Positions 11,037-22,560 of a stretch of DNA of 64,000 nucleotides are shown here, piece after piece. Within the stretch, counting starts at the first letter, position 1, and each line of letters begins with the position of its first letter. Location: positions 75,410,300-75,474,299 of the forward strand of contig CM049314.1 of NCBI GenBank assembly GCA_026874595.1, given 5' to 3'. This DNA comes from Sipunculus nudus. Its lineage: Eukaryota > Annelida > Sipuncula > Golfingiida > Sipunculidae. The translations under genes were made by a program, and so were the position numbers. The notes under the pieces are model-generated. The model ran no database searches and had not been told where the DNA came from. It saw nothing but the letters and a program-made list of their open reading frames with translations.

Positions 11037-13364
11037 ATGGTAAACATGAACTTTGCCAGAAAATTAACAGAAACAGAAATTCAATGCCACAAGGGTCCTG
11101 TGCACTACATTTCCCATCATGCTGTGGTGAGGCCAGAAAAGAAAAGTACCCCAGTAAGAATAGTGTTCAATTCGTCTGCAACATATCAGGAACAATGTCT
11201 GAACGACTACTGGCTGAAAGGGCCAGACTTGCTTAACAATCTTATAAAAGTAATGTTGAGGTTCCGGGAGCATGAAGTAGCCGTATGTGGAGATATTTCG
11301 AAGATGTATCACAGAGTTCTTATCCCAGAAAGAGATCGGCACGTACACCGTTTCTTATGGAGAAATATGCAGGAACACGGAAAACCAGAGGTCTACATAA
11401 TGACGGTTGTAACATTTGGGGATAAACCTGCCCCTGCCATGGCTCAGATAGCACTGCGGCGAACTGCAGAAGAAGGCGAAAACAGATTTCCAGCTGCTGC
11501 ACGTGTGCTAAAGGAGTGTGTCTATATGGATGACATATGTAGTTCTGTGAAAACAGTAGAAGAAGCAGAAAGGCTTACTACAGAAATTGATGAGGTACTA
11601 TCAGAAGGTGGCTTCAAGGTGAAAGGGTGGCTATCAAACCGCCATGTCAGAGGAGATTGCAATGAAGGAGAACTTAAGTTCCTTGAAGCTGAGACTGAAG
11701 AAAAGGTTGTAGGAGTTTTGTGGGACCAGGAATGTAACACTTTCTCAATGAAAATCAAGATCGATGAGAAAGCCATAGGTTTGGGTGAAAATGACATCAG
11801 TCATAAACTAACCAAACGAAAGATCCTCAGCCAGATCGCACGAATCTTTGATCGTGTTGGGTTTGCAGCGCCATTCGTCATACGTGCTAAAATTGGTATC
11901 CAGAGACTGTGGCAACAAGGTCTTGACTGGGATGCTGAGCTATCCGAAAGAAGTAAAATGGAATGGTTGAAGTTCTTCCAGGAAATGAAAGGGCTGAACG
12001 GTGTCGGGTTTCAGAGGTGTTTGACACCACAAGATGCTGTTGGCGACCCAACTCTATGCATATTTTCAGATGCTTCGGAAGATGCATTTGGAGCATGTGC
12101 ATACATGAGATGGTTAACTGAATCAGGCAATTATGAGGTGCGATTTGTAGCTGCAAAATCAAGAGTTGCACCACTGAAGCAGCTGACTATCCCACGCTTA
12201 GAGCTTCAGGCAGCAGTGCTAGCATCAAGATTGTACAAGACCATAACGGACGCACTCTCTCTACAGACAGACAGAGTGATATTTCTGACTGACAGCATGA
12301 TAACCTTATCATGGATCAGGAGTCCAGCCAAGAATTTCAAAACATTTGTAACAGTAAGAGTTGGAGAAATCCAAACCACAACAGATCCATCTAAGTGGCG
12401 GCACATTCCTGGAGAGAACAATGTAGCGGACGATGTCTCCAGAGGCTTACCTGCCAAAGGGCTAGAGGGTGGATGGAAGAAGGGACCAGATTTCTTATAT
12501 TTGCAAGAATCAGAGTGGCCAGAGGACAAATCTGTTCAGGATCAAACTAAAGTGGCCTCTGAACGACGGAAACTAAAACAAGTGTTGACAATCACAGAAC
12601 AACAGGTGATCGACTGTACACGATTTTCCAGCTGGAGAAAGCTTCTCCGAGTAACAGCATACGTTCTGAGATTCGTGCAGAAACTGAAATCAAAAATCGG
12701 AAAGGACACAACCGTTGAGAGTGAAATTACACTGACACCAGCTGAGTTAGAAAATGCTGAACAATTCTTGATTCAAAATGCCCAGACAGGTTTGCAGTCA
12801 CATATGGCCAAGGGAGAATTTGAAACTCTTAGTCCATTTACAGACGAGGAAGGCATCATCCGAATAGGTGGCAGAGTAGACAGGTCCGAGGTATCATATG
12901 AGTGCAGACATCCAGTTTTGCTGCCATATGGACACTGTATATCTTTACTGATTACCAGGCAGATGCACCAGGATGGTCATAATGGAGTAGCCACTACCGT
13001 TGCTAAGACTAGGAGAAGATTCTGGATAATCAAGGTACACAAGCTTGCTAAGACCATAAAGTTCAGATGTGTTGTTTGCAGAGCTTTCGAGCACAAAGTT
13101 GAAACTCAAGAGATGGCCGATTTGCCTGTTGAACGTGTGGCTCCATATACTCCACCATTTTGCCACACTGCCTGTGATTATTTTGGACCAATACAAGTAA
13201 AGGTTGGACGCAACAAAACGTCAAAGTATTATGGAGTACTGTTTACATGCCTAAACACCAGAGCAGTTCATTTAGAACTGGCAGTTGACTGTTCAACAAT
13301 GGAATTTCTACAGGTACTTCGCAGATTTTTTTGCACTCAGAGGACAACCAGGGTCCATCATTAG
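11037..13364 (+). pseudogene. BEL/Pao pol: reverse transcriptase, RNase H, integrase N-part, copy C
   Basis: 775 codons, the same length as in copy B and with the same motif positions: YMDD at 163-166, FSDASEDAFGA with Asp345, LTDS with Asp419 and VADDVSR. Ala replaces Thr in ELQ(A/T)AVLASR, closer to the usual BEL form, so at this site copy B carries the derived state. The end has Arg for Lys in TT(R/K)VHH. The frame closes after the seven-T run near 13326-13332. RT and RNase H look catalytically complete, but there is no open connection to gag or to the rest of integrase. Confidence 0.9.
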
Positions 13365-14064
13365 TGATAATGGTAGTCAATTCGTGGGAGCTGAACGAGA
13401 GCTTAAAGAAATGGTCAGAGGATGGGATACCAATCAGTTAAAGGATTACTGTGCAGAAAAGAGTATCCAGTGGAAGTTCATTACGCCTGCAGCACCACAT
13501 CAGAATGGTTGTGCAGAATCACTTGTGAAGAGCTGCAAGTACGCACTGAAGAAAGCTGTGGGACAGCAAACATTGTCTCCATTTGAGCTGTACACGTTTC
13601 TCCAGGAAGTGGCAAACTTAGTCAATCAATGCCCCATGGGGAGAATACCAAACGACCCTGATGATGGGAGCTATCTATGGCCAAATGACATGCTGCTGGG
13701 ACGAGCCTCGGGCAGAGTTCCTCAAGGACCATTCAGAGAAACCAGGAATCCACGACATCGGTTTGAATTTGTGCAGAGGATTGTGGATACGTTTTGGATG
13801 CGACGGACAAGAGATGTTTTTCCTCTGCTCGTGCCACGCCGCAAGTGGAATTCTGATCGTCGTGATGTGCGGGTGGACGACATAATAATGATGGTAGATG
13901 TGAACGCTGTTCGAGGAAAGTGGACTATAGGCAAAGTGACCGAGGTTTTTCCTGGGTTTAATGGTAGAGTCAGAAATGTAAAGGTCAAAACATCTAGTGG
14001 GGAATACTCAAGACCAATTAATAAGATCGCAGTGATTTGTCCAGTTGAAGGTTATACTGATTAA
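13285..14064 (+). pseudogene. BEL/Pao integrase C-part and C-terminal domain, copy C
   Basis: Equivalent to 6813-7592. The catalytic Asp in SDNGSQF and Glu in NGCAES are present. Private changes are Gly for Lys in GQP(G/K)SI and Cys for Arg in NQ(C/R)PMGR, while the LSPF segment agrees with copy A and not with copy B. This mosaic pattern of shared variants suggests recombination or gene conversion among array members. Confidence 0.87.
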
Positions 14065-14086
14065 ATTTATGAGGATAATCCCTCAT

Positions 14087-14096
14087 GGGGGGAGGA
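14087..14096 (+). other. Polypurine tract, copy C
   Basis: GGGGGGAGGA directly before LTR3. Confidence 0.8.
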
Positions 14097-15332
14097 TGTT
14101 TTGCTGAGTAATTTTGTTGTACTGAGGCTGCCATGCATTTCCTATATTTATTCATGAATGTATCTTTTTAATTACTGATGATTTCTTTTCTGCTGAGTGA
14201 TTTATATTCTTTGATTTTATATATTCATCTTTAACATTTCATACGGTCATATTTAATATAAGGGTTATTAATGATTAAGTTATTTTAACAGTTGCAAGTA
14301 CATTAGTTGATCTAGGTTTATCTCTGTTCTGCAAGGCCACTTTGTTATTGTTAAAACCACCGAGGGTACTTGTTACTGTCTGGACTCACCAGACAGGAGG
14401 TCAGATGTCAAAGGCAGGGTGTGCTGTCCTCAGCACTGCAAGACAAAGCGGGTCGCGTGTAAAGCTGTTAGTGCAGTATACAAAGTATCAGTGAACAGAA
14501 GTACAGTTAAAATAAGATGGTATTAATGAAGAATTAAGATATGTCCAGTGGACAACTGAATGATCCTTTGGACCCTGCCAAAGAAGTAAGTACATAAGTA
14601 GAATATTGCCAGAAGTATACTGTATCTCATATTATACATCATGTAACAAAGACTCAGCAGAATAAGCCCAGATCTGTGTGTGTCATGCCCAGCTTTATGA
14701 CAATACCATGCATATATACTGTGTCACTAGAAGGCAAGCCTGTATAGCCAAGTATAGTCAATTATGTTATGTCCAGTCTATGAATATGTGTATTCATCTG
14801 TTAGTTTATTATAATGTTGATTAAGATTTAGCTTTAGATATAGTGAGATGTATAACAGTAACCTGTGTATTCATGCTAGAATTTCATGAGATTTAACTGA
14901 GTAAAATATAATAATAGAGATTGTTTATATAGGTGTGTAAACGTACATATACTGTTTGTAAGGTACACATATATCTTAATTAGTTTATCAAGAATAATGC
15001 TATTTTGGATGTAATGATAACACAGCTACTATAAACTGGTTTGTTATTTCTGTTAATTGATTAAAGTAAATAGGGTCTATTCAGATAATTGGTTTGGAAC
15101 CATATAATAACTGCAAGACGGCTAAGACGTAAACATTTGTTTAATTTAGGCTCTTCAGACACTTAGACAATCTCATTTGGATTTACATTTATTGTTTGGT
15201 GTTTATTGTATAGTCCAGTTTAAAGCATATTGTTATTATTTTGTATTTGTCTACTTTGTAGATTGAATAGAATTAAACTATGTTATCCAATTTATGCGGG
15301 GTCCGGAGTCTGTATATTCCATCGTCTATCCA
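14097..15332 (+). repeat. BEL/Pao LTR3 (1236 bp), right end of array
   Basis: Similarity to the other LTRs ends exactly at TATCCA (15332), and unrelated sequence follows. This defines the 3' terminus of the element. The following five bases are TGAAC, but the matching left flank is outside the window, so a target-site duplication cannot be tested. Confidence 0.93.
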
Positions 15333-15654
15333 TGAACTGTGTTGCAATATATATTGGAATATTTGTCCCATAGGAATTATGTGCCAGATAAGACATTATT
15401 ATTCACTCGGTAGTCAGAGGAATGGCTCCCGCAACCTATAGCCTAGAAACTTTTTATACTGTCTCCTTCATATAATAAAATATCCTGGAAAACATGACGA
15501 CATGGGACCTGGTAGTATTTACAGACTACACATGTTCTGTTTGCCACAGCTCTGTCAAATTATGCAAAATTTTGTTTTTGTCAGATGATTGACGCTTTAC
15601 AATGTTTAAGGTCACCTGATTGGTTGCTCCTCAGTCCCATGCTTATGTTTATTG
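15333..15654. other. Flanking DNA right of the BEL array
   Basis: I see no gene, repeat unit or open frame here. It is probably the pre-insertion host sequence. Confidence 0.5.
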
Positions 15655-16827
15655 TATCCCCAGACAAAGTCGGGATACTATGGTTTCACGACGGTCACGC
15701 CGCCGCCGCTGCAGAAAAACCTTGTGAGCGGGATAACTAAAAAAATATTTCACTGATCTTTTTCAAACTTTATTTGTATTTGTGTACATATAGGTAAGGG
15801 GACAAAGCCTATTTAAAATGGGGTCATGACCTTTGCTAGGAGAGTGACCTTCACCTTGAATAGGTCCATTTTTGCTGAAAATAACACAAATTCTTAAATA
15901 TGTCAAGTAAGCTTGCATGGACTGGTCCAAAAATCAAGGTGACCTAAGATCTTGGATAGCCTTGTGATATAACGGAAACTGGTGGCGCCACCTATTATCC
16001 TTTTCTTGTTTTTTGCACCTTTTAATACCCCATAATTGCCTCTTAACAGTACTGTAAGCATTATAAGTCAAAAACTAATGGACTGATTTCTTTCATATTA
16101 TGCACATGTAGAGAGATGGGTTATGGGATGAGGTCTATTTACATTTGGGTCCTGACCTTTACCATGAGTGTCCTTGACCTTCAATGTGTCCATATTTGGT
16201 GAAAATCACACACCTCTTGTGATATCTCCAGTGTTGATAGCCATATGGAATTCAAACGTGACTTATGTATGGCCCACCACTAAAGTAAAAACCCTATAGG
16301 TTCTAGGGTCATGAGGTCAAAGGTCAAGGTCACTGGACTCGCATCTTAAAAGATACTGTGGATGCATTTTAAGCCAAGCATTTTAAGCCAAACTTTCATC
16401 CCAGGTCTGCCATCCTGAATATATAGCTCACTTGCCAATAGTGGATGATCCATATCAATTTTGGGGTCACAAGGCCAAAGGTCAAGGCCACAGAAGCTAT
16501 CTGTCCAAAAATTAGTTTCTGGATGATAATTCCTGCTTTTATTGATGTATTGATTTCAAACTTGACTTATATATGTCCCATTGAAAAAGCAAGACTCCAA
16601 TTGATTTTGGGGTCATGAGGTCAAAGGTCAAGGTCACAGGACACATCTTTAAAAAGGTATTTGATGCATTTACAGCCAAACATTTAATCTCAGACCTTTC
16701 ATCTTGCACATATAGTTCATCTGCCAATAGAAGAAGACCCCTATCAATTTTTAGGTCACAAGGTCAAAGGTGAAGGTCGTAGGAGCCATCTGTCCAAAAG
16801 TTAGTTTCTGGATGATAATTCCTTTTT
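15655..16827 (+). mobile_element. U5 repeat: hairpin head, GCC run, tandem core with AGGTCA clusters
   Basis: The head TATCCCCAGAC ... GTCGGGATA (15655-15677) forms a hairpin. It is followed by GGATACTATG and a CGCCGCCGCCGC run, as in the U3 head at 44165. The body has a GGTGGCGCCACC palindrome (about 15983) and about two ~306-bp units, each holding two copies of the GGTCAAAGGTCAAGG motif (16312, 16475, 16618, 16758). The 3' tail is missing because U1 starts at 16828. I call it non-autonomous: no protein is encoded. Confidence 0.6.
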
Positions 16828-18245
16828 TAGCAAACCTGTGAGCTTATGTGATGGTACGGCGACGTCCGTCGTGCGTCATGTGTCGTGCGTCATCTGTACG
16901 TTAACCATAGTTATATCTCAAAATCGGCAGGAGCTAGCATCACCAGATTTTTTTGCAAATAATCAGTCGTCCAAAAAACTATATCGGATTTTGTTTATTT
17001 TTTTTCTTATTGCATTTTCTTAGATTTTACAGGGAAAAAGCTAAAAAAGCTTTAAAAATCTTCTTCTCCGAAATTGTCAAGCCAAATTGTTCAATATTTC
17101 ACAGAAATGATCCCTGGAACAATCTTTCTCAAGTTTGTTCAAATGGTTCCAGTTTGGAGATTTTTGGCCAAGTTACAGGAGGTTGAACTTTGTTAACTGT
17201 GCCAAAAAGCATATTAAAATTTAAACCTCAGAAACAGCTGGAGCTATCATCACCAAATTTTATGACAATGTTGGTCACATAGGTCATATCTAAAATTGAG
17301 GTATTGGTGGCACCACCTGCATCGGTCTTTTTTGTACGGGGTCATTAGTGCCTGTATCACACTGAGGGTTACAAAAAACTTCTTCTCTAAAACCATATGG
17401 CCAAAATGTTTAATATCGCACAGAATTGATCCTAGGGTAGTGCTTTCTGAAGTTTGTTCAAATGGTTTCTTTTCAGTGACTTTTGGCTAAGTTATGGGAA
17501 GCTGAATTTAGTAAAATGCTATAACAGCCCATTTTAGCTCAGTGGCAAAAAGATCTTCTTCTCAAAAACCACTGGGCCAAATTCTCAAATCTCGCACATT
17601 AATTATCCTCAGATGTTGATTATTCAAGTTTGTTCAAATGGTTTTGGTTCAGTGATTTTTGGCTGAGTTATGGGGAGCTTAACTTAGCCATTTTTCTGTA
17701 TTTTCCCATATGAGTTATAAACCTGCAAAGCGTTTTTTTTTCGACTGATGCCACTGAAGCCAGTTTGTAAAATATTTTACAAGAATAATTCATACAATAA
17801 TTCTTATAATAATTGTCATTAACGGTTCAACATGAATGATTTTTGGCTGAATTATGGAGATTGAATTGAGTCATTTTACCATATATGTAAGCAGTGTTAT
17901 GCTGTTACATCTAGCCTGGCACCAGTTTATCAGCATCTATTACATCATGCCACTAGACATTTAGATTTCAGGTTAACTTTGGTTAATACTGACAAGAAAG
18001 TTTTTTTAAAAGCTTTTAAAAAATTTAGATTTATGATTTAGGTTATTCATCATACCAGGCAATGTTACATTCATTGATATTCAGCTCTCTGTGGCTATAT
18101 AAAGACAACTGTACATGGATTATAAATTATTGGTATCCCTACTCAGCTTAATTCAAGAATTTGCCATTAATGAGATAAATCTGTATTTTAATTTTGCATT
18201 CAGTATGCATCCGTAATAATTTTACATATATTCCTGATTTCTTTT
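16828..18245 (+). mobile_element. U1 repeat (tail missing)
   Basis: The head TAGCAAACCTGTGAGCTTATG is followed by a GTC-rich tract (CGTCCGTCGTGCGTC) and then the conserved words ACGTTAACCATAG and GGCAGGAGCTAGCATCACC. The body has alternating blocks with TTTGTTCAAATGG, the landmark of the U1 tandem core. It is replaced by a second U1 head at 18246, so the copy lacks a tail. No coding potential beyond chance frames. Confidence 0.6.
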
Positions 18246-20220
18246 AAGCGAACCTGTGAGCTTATGCAATGGTGCGGCATCATCTGTCGTTCGTCGTGTG
18301 TCGTGCGTCGTACGTTGTGCGTCGTGCATCGTCTGTACGTTAACCATAGCTATCTCAAAAACGGCAGGAGCTAGCATCACCAAATTTTTTGCAAACAGTC
18401 AGTCATCCAAAAAACTATATCGGATTTTGTTTATTTTTTTTCTAACTGCATTTTCTTAGATTTTAAAGGGAAAAAGCTAAAAAAGCTTTAAAAATCTTCT
18501 TCTCCGAAACTGTCCAGCCAAATTGTCCAATATTTCACAGAAATGATCCCTGGAACAATCTTCCTCAAGTTTGTTCGAATTTGGCCGAGTTACAGGAAGT
18601 TGAACTTAGTCATCTGTCCAAAAAAGCATACTAAAATTACAGTCTCAGAAATGGCTTGAGCTATCATCACCAAATTTTATGCCAATGTTGGTCACATGAG
18701 TCATATCTGAAATTGAGGTATTGGTGGCGCCACCTGCATCGGCCTTTTTTGTACGGGGGTCATCAGTGCCTGTATCATACTGAAGTCTACAAATAACTTC
18801 TTCTCTGAAGCGATATGGCCAAATTGTTTAATATTGCACAGAAATGATCCTAGGGTAGTGCTTTCTGAAGTTTGTTCAAATTGTATCAGTTCAGTGAATT
18901 TTGGCTAAGTTATGGGAAGCTGAATTTGTTCATACGACATAGCAGCCCATTTTAGCTAAATGGTTGAAAAAATCTTCTTCTCAAAAACCACTTGGCCAAA
19001 TTCTTAAATCTCACACATAAATTATCCTTAGATGTTGATAATTCAAGTTTGTTCAAATGGTCTCAGTTCAGAGACTTTTGGCTAAGTTATGGGAAGCTGA
19101 ATTTAGTCATATGCCGTAACAGCCCATTTTAGCTAAGTGGCTACAAAAATCTTCCTCTCAAAAACCACTGGGCCAAATTTTTAAATCTCACACATTAATT
19201 ATTCTTGGATGTTGATAATTCAAGTTTGTTCAAATGGTCTCAGTTCAGTTACTTTTCGCTGAGTTATGGGAAGCTGAATTTAGTCATATGCCATAACAGC
19301 CCATTTTAGCTAAGTGGCTACAAAAATATTCTTCTCAAACACCACTGGGCTAAATTCTTAAATCTCACACATTAATTATCCTTAGATGATGATAATTCAA
19401 GTTTGTTCAAATGGTTTTGGTTCAATGATTTTTGGCTGAATTATGGGAAGCTGAACTTTGCCATTTTGCTGTATTTTCCAATATGAGTTATAAACCTACA
19501 AAACGTTTTTTGACTGATGATACTGAGGCCAGTTTGTTTAATATTTTGCAAGAATAATTCCCTGAATAATTCTTATAATAATTGTCTTTTATCGTTCCTA
19601 AAAATGAATTTTGGCTGAATTATAAAGATTGAATAGAGTCATTTTACCATATATGTATAAGCTGTGTGAAGCAGATACATCTAGCCTGGCACCAGTTTAT
19701 CAGCATCCGTTACATCATGCCTCTAGACATTTAGATTTCAGGTTAACTATGGAAAATATTGACAAGAACGTTTTTTAAAAGCTTTTAAAAATGTAGATTT
19801 ATGATATTAGATAGCATCTTTACACTAACTCATAATTTCTCAGGAATAGCAGGAGCTACCATCCCCAAATTTTATGCAATTAACTGTCACAAAATAAATG
19901 TTGATGGATTCCGGGTATTTTTTCTATCTGCATTCACTTTGATTTTACAGGGAAAAAGCTGAAAAAAACTTTAAAAGTCTTCTTCTTGTAAACGGTCAGA
20001 AATTTACAGAAATTATCCCAGAGGCAAGCCCTCTTAAGTTTGTTCAAATGGTTTGTGTTTGATAAATTTTAGCAGAGTAACATAACAGGCCAAGATTGTG
20101 TATGTTTCTCGAATAGGTTGAGAAACTGCCAACTGTTTCAGATTTGGCAACTGATCAAGAGTTCATTCAGTGCAGCCAAATATAGGTCAACAGTTCAATC
20201 AGTGCAGCCAAGCACAAGGC
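18246..20220 (+). mobile_element. U1 repeat with 177-bp tandem core
   Basis: The head GCGAACCTGTGAGCTTATG is followed by a tract of GTCGTGCGTCGTACG repeats. In the core, the landmark AGTTTGTTCAAA recurs at 18869, 19046, 19222 and 19399, giving a period of 176-177 bp. A GGTGGCGCCACC palindrome lies at about 18724. The distal part (20100-20220) holds GTTCA..CAGTGCAGCCA units of about 32 bp. The canonical U1 tail is absent. Confidence 0.6.
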
Positions 20221-20335
20221 ATGTGATCACCTCATGGGTGTCATGTGAGCACCTCATGGGCAGCATGTGATCATCTCATGGGTAGCATGTGATCACATCA
20301 TGAGTATCATGTGATCACCACATGGGTGCCATGCC
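20221..20335 (+). repeat. 22-bp tandem repeat, five units
   Basis: ATGTGATCACCTCATGGG-type units start at 20221, 20243, 20265, 20287 and 20309, exactly 22 bp apart. The same array occurs with three units at 24837, 24859 and 24881, and in decayed form near 56235. It forms the distal part of long U1 copies. Confidence 0.75.
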
Positions 20336-20586
20336 CCTCAGGGCTGCATATGAAGCCAATCTGTGCCATTTTTCTTGTAAAATGTTCTCAGAGGAGTTTG
20401 AAAACTGGTGACCTTTCTCTTATTCTTCTCTTGTGCAGCCTGTATACAGAGGTCAAAGGTCAAGATCACATCTAAAATTAATCTCAATCTGGCTTTCAGA
20501 TGATTAAAATCTGTGGTGAATGATTTGTTAATATGTCATGCTAGTCAGCTGAGCCTCATGACCCATTGGTCTATTTTTAATTGCAG
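20336..20586 (+). mobile_element. U2 fragment with tail, adjoining a splice acceptor
   Basis: It contains GAGGTCAAAGGTCAAG at about 20450 and ends with a U2-type tail (CAGCTGAGCCTCATGACCCA, 20546-20565) and a decayed hairpin up to about 20573. The T-rich stretch after the tail leads directly into the acceptor TTGCAG at 20586. The repeat end and the T-run thus form the polypyrimidine region of the next exon. Confidence 0.5.
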
Positions 20587-20726
20587 CAGCAGCATTTACA
20601 ACTAGCATGAAAAGAATGGTTCAAGATCCAAACCACAAAGATGAAGAGTACGAGGACAACCGAAGAATTTATGATAACAACCAACCCTTTTCATTTTATA
20701 ACCGCACAAACAACTCGTGTATAACG
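20587..20726 (+). CDS. Host gene exon a (extracellular protein, N-part of an unidentified module)
   Basis: The frame reads from the acceptor through SMKRMVQDPNHKDEEYEDN to NRTNNSCIT, then a consensus donor ACG|GTAAGG at 20727. The acceptor is a triple CAG (TTGCAGCAGCAGC), so starts at 20587, 20590 or 20593 would all keep the frame and differ by one or two residues. The intron before it is phase 1 and the one after is phase 0, which fits exon b exactly. The exon is acidic at first and carries two N-glycosylation sequons (NRT, NNS) and one Cys. I do not recognise the domain. The upstream part of the gene is not identifiable in this window, and the ATG inside the exon need not be a start. Confidence 0.6.
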
Positions 20727-21477
20727 GTAAGGAGGGATGGATATTTTTTTACCATTTCTTTTTCTTTAGAAAAAAGACAGTATGCTCACGTTAAAAAATC
20801 AAAATAAATTGGTTAAAAGACAAAAAGAATCAGGACTGTGAGCAAGCGGTCATTATTTTTCTGGTGGTCATTTAGGAAAGGAGGTCATAAGGTGAGGTTT
20901 AACATGTATTTTATGTCAGAATATTCAATTTAATTTTCATCTTGCAGTTTATCTTCTGATTCTGGTAATAATATCTACTGGATGATGTGTATTTATATAT
21001 TAATCTATAAAAAAAACCACAATTAGCATGTTTGTTTAATGGAAATTTGCTGAAACTCTCACAGATGTCAGACTGTTATTTTAGATGTTACACTTGATAT
21101 TGAAATATACCTAGGTAAGTAAGTGACTTCTGTCATAAAGAGATGGATCTCAAAATATACAGTCAGGTGGGTTGTCCACCCTTTCCATATGCCCTTTAGT
21201 AGGTGGAGTCAAACATGCTGCTATATGATTGACAGGTCAGCCTTTGATCATCCTTGATTGATAGGGGTCATGGCCCTGCTCTTCACAAGTATGCCCCAGT
21301 GACAGAAGAATGAGGGGAAATTACAATATGTTGTATACTGTTAATAAGATGGTTTTATGATTGATGTGTCACTTTAAGAAGGATCAGTTCAAGGATACTG
21401 ATGTATTTCAGTGTAATAATTTTGTCAAGGCCCAACTTGCAGTGCTGCACTCAGTACTGTGGTAAAAGTATTTTATT
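20727..21477 (+). other. Intron start, mostly unique sequence
   Basis: Apart from the donor I see no gene or clear repeat unit in this stretch. Confidence 0.45.
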
Positions 21478-22125
21478 TGTATCTGCCAAAACAAAGTTTT
21501 TACGGATACTATGTTTTTGACTGAATTCCACTGCTATTGCTGTCTCCGCCACCATCTCTGGCCTTTCTCCTCTGCAGTGCATCCATCTGTATGTTTATTT
21601 TTCACAAATTAACCCACATATCTTTGGACTTATTTGACCAATTGTGCTGAAATTTTCCATGAGTATAGCTCTTGGATAGGTTTATATCAAATAAAAAACA
21701 AGTGGCACCACCTGCAACTATTTTTGCCCAGTCCATCTGTTCCTGTGCCTTGTATTAAAATCACTCAAATCTCTGATGTGGCTGGACTTGTCCACCTGAA
21801 ATTTTGCATGCATATACATCCTATAGCTTTCTTGATTTTTTTGTGGTGGTGCCACTACATTCACATTCATGCTGCAGAAATCAATGCAAATATCTCAGGA
21901 CTGGTTTGATGTATCCTCCTTGAATTTTGCATGTGTATAGATCTCACATTCACAGCATTTTATCATACACGAAACTGGTGGCCCCACCTAAAACCATTTT
22001 TCCTTCTGTTTTTCTGCCTTGTGATAAAATCACTCATATCTTGGCAGTGGTCTGAGCTATCTGCCTAAAATTTTACATATGTATACATTTTGGATAGCCT
22101 TTTGGACTTCAATGGTGGTAAAAAC
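21478..22125 (+). mobile_element. U3 repeat, decayed and 3' truncated
   Basis: The head TATCTGCCAAAAC...TTTTTACGGATACTATG (21479-21512) is a decayed version of the U3 head hairpin at 44165. The body has U3 words (CACATATCT, TTTGACCAATTG, AAATTTTGCATG) and GGTGGCNCCACC-like sites at about 21704 and 21972. It passes into U2-like sequence at about 22126. Confidence 0.55.
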
Positions 22126-22560
22126 CTATTATTACACTTCAGGACTGCCTAATATAAAAACCACTTATCTGTTTTTCTTTATATTTACTATAATTATTCC
22201 CCTATATAATTCCTATGAACAAGCCAGAGATAAATCAGTATGACATAATTTGTAAAAGTTATGGACCCAGACATTATGCACTTTGAAGATAATAAGGAAA
22301 GATGTTTGCTCACTTAACATGATAATTGTTGAAGTTATAGACTGTTTTTCAGGGATATAACTTTGTTTAATCAAGATTCAGTTGCATACCCAAATTAGGA
22401 TCTGAATTTGGCCACTGTTTTAAGTTATTAGCATAAATATAAAATCAGTACCTAAAATTTTGCTGAGATTTGACCATGGCACTTTTTTTTCCAGTCAGTG
22501 TTTTTATTGCATGTAGCCTTTCATCTGTTAAAATCTTAAATTTGAAACCAATTGATCAAA
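22126..22560 (+). repeat. U2 core fragment (ACTTCAGGACTGCC type)
   Basis: It shares the order ACTTCAGGACTGCCTAATAT, GTTATGGGCCCA-like, AATCAAGATTCA and ACCTTAAATTTTGC with 38165-38620, 38830-39240 and 48310-48760, and with the reverse-strand copy at 42690-43359. No head or tail. Confidence 0.55.

Larger units (their letters stand above)
7625..15332 (+). mobile_element. BEL/Pao retrotransposon copy C (LTR2 to LTR3)
   Basis: The interior is 5236 bp (8861-14096), two bases longer than copy B. This is explained by one extra base near 9473 in gag and one extra A near 10992. Otherwise B and C differ by roughly twenty substitutions. Domain content is identical to copy B, and C carries the same gag TGA, gag/protease frameshift, protease frameshift, pre-RT TGA and integrase seven-T frameshift. 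It is the rightmost array member; unrelated DNA begins at 15333. Confidence 0.95.

Noticed and set aside
20221-20335. Regular 22-bp units resembling a CRISPR array
   Set aside because: There are no unique spacers between repeats, the context is a eukaryotic intron repeat, and there are no cas genes. It is a simple tandem repeat.
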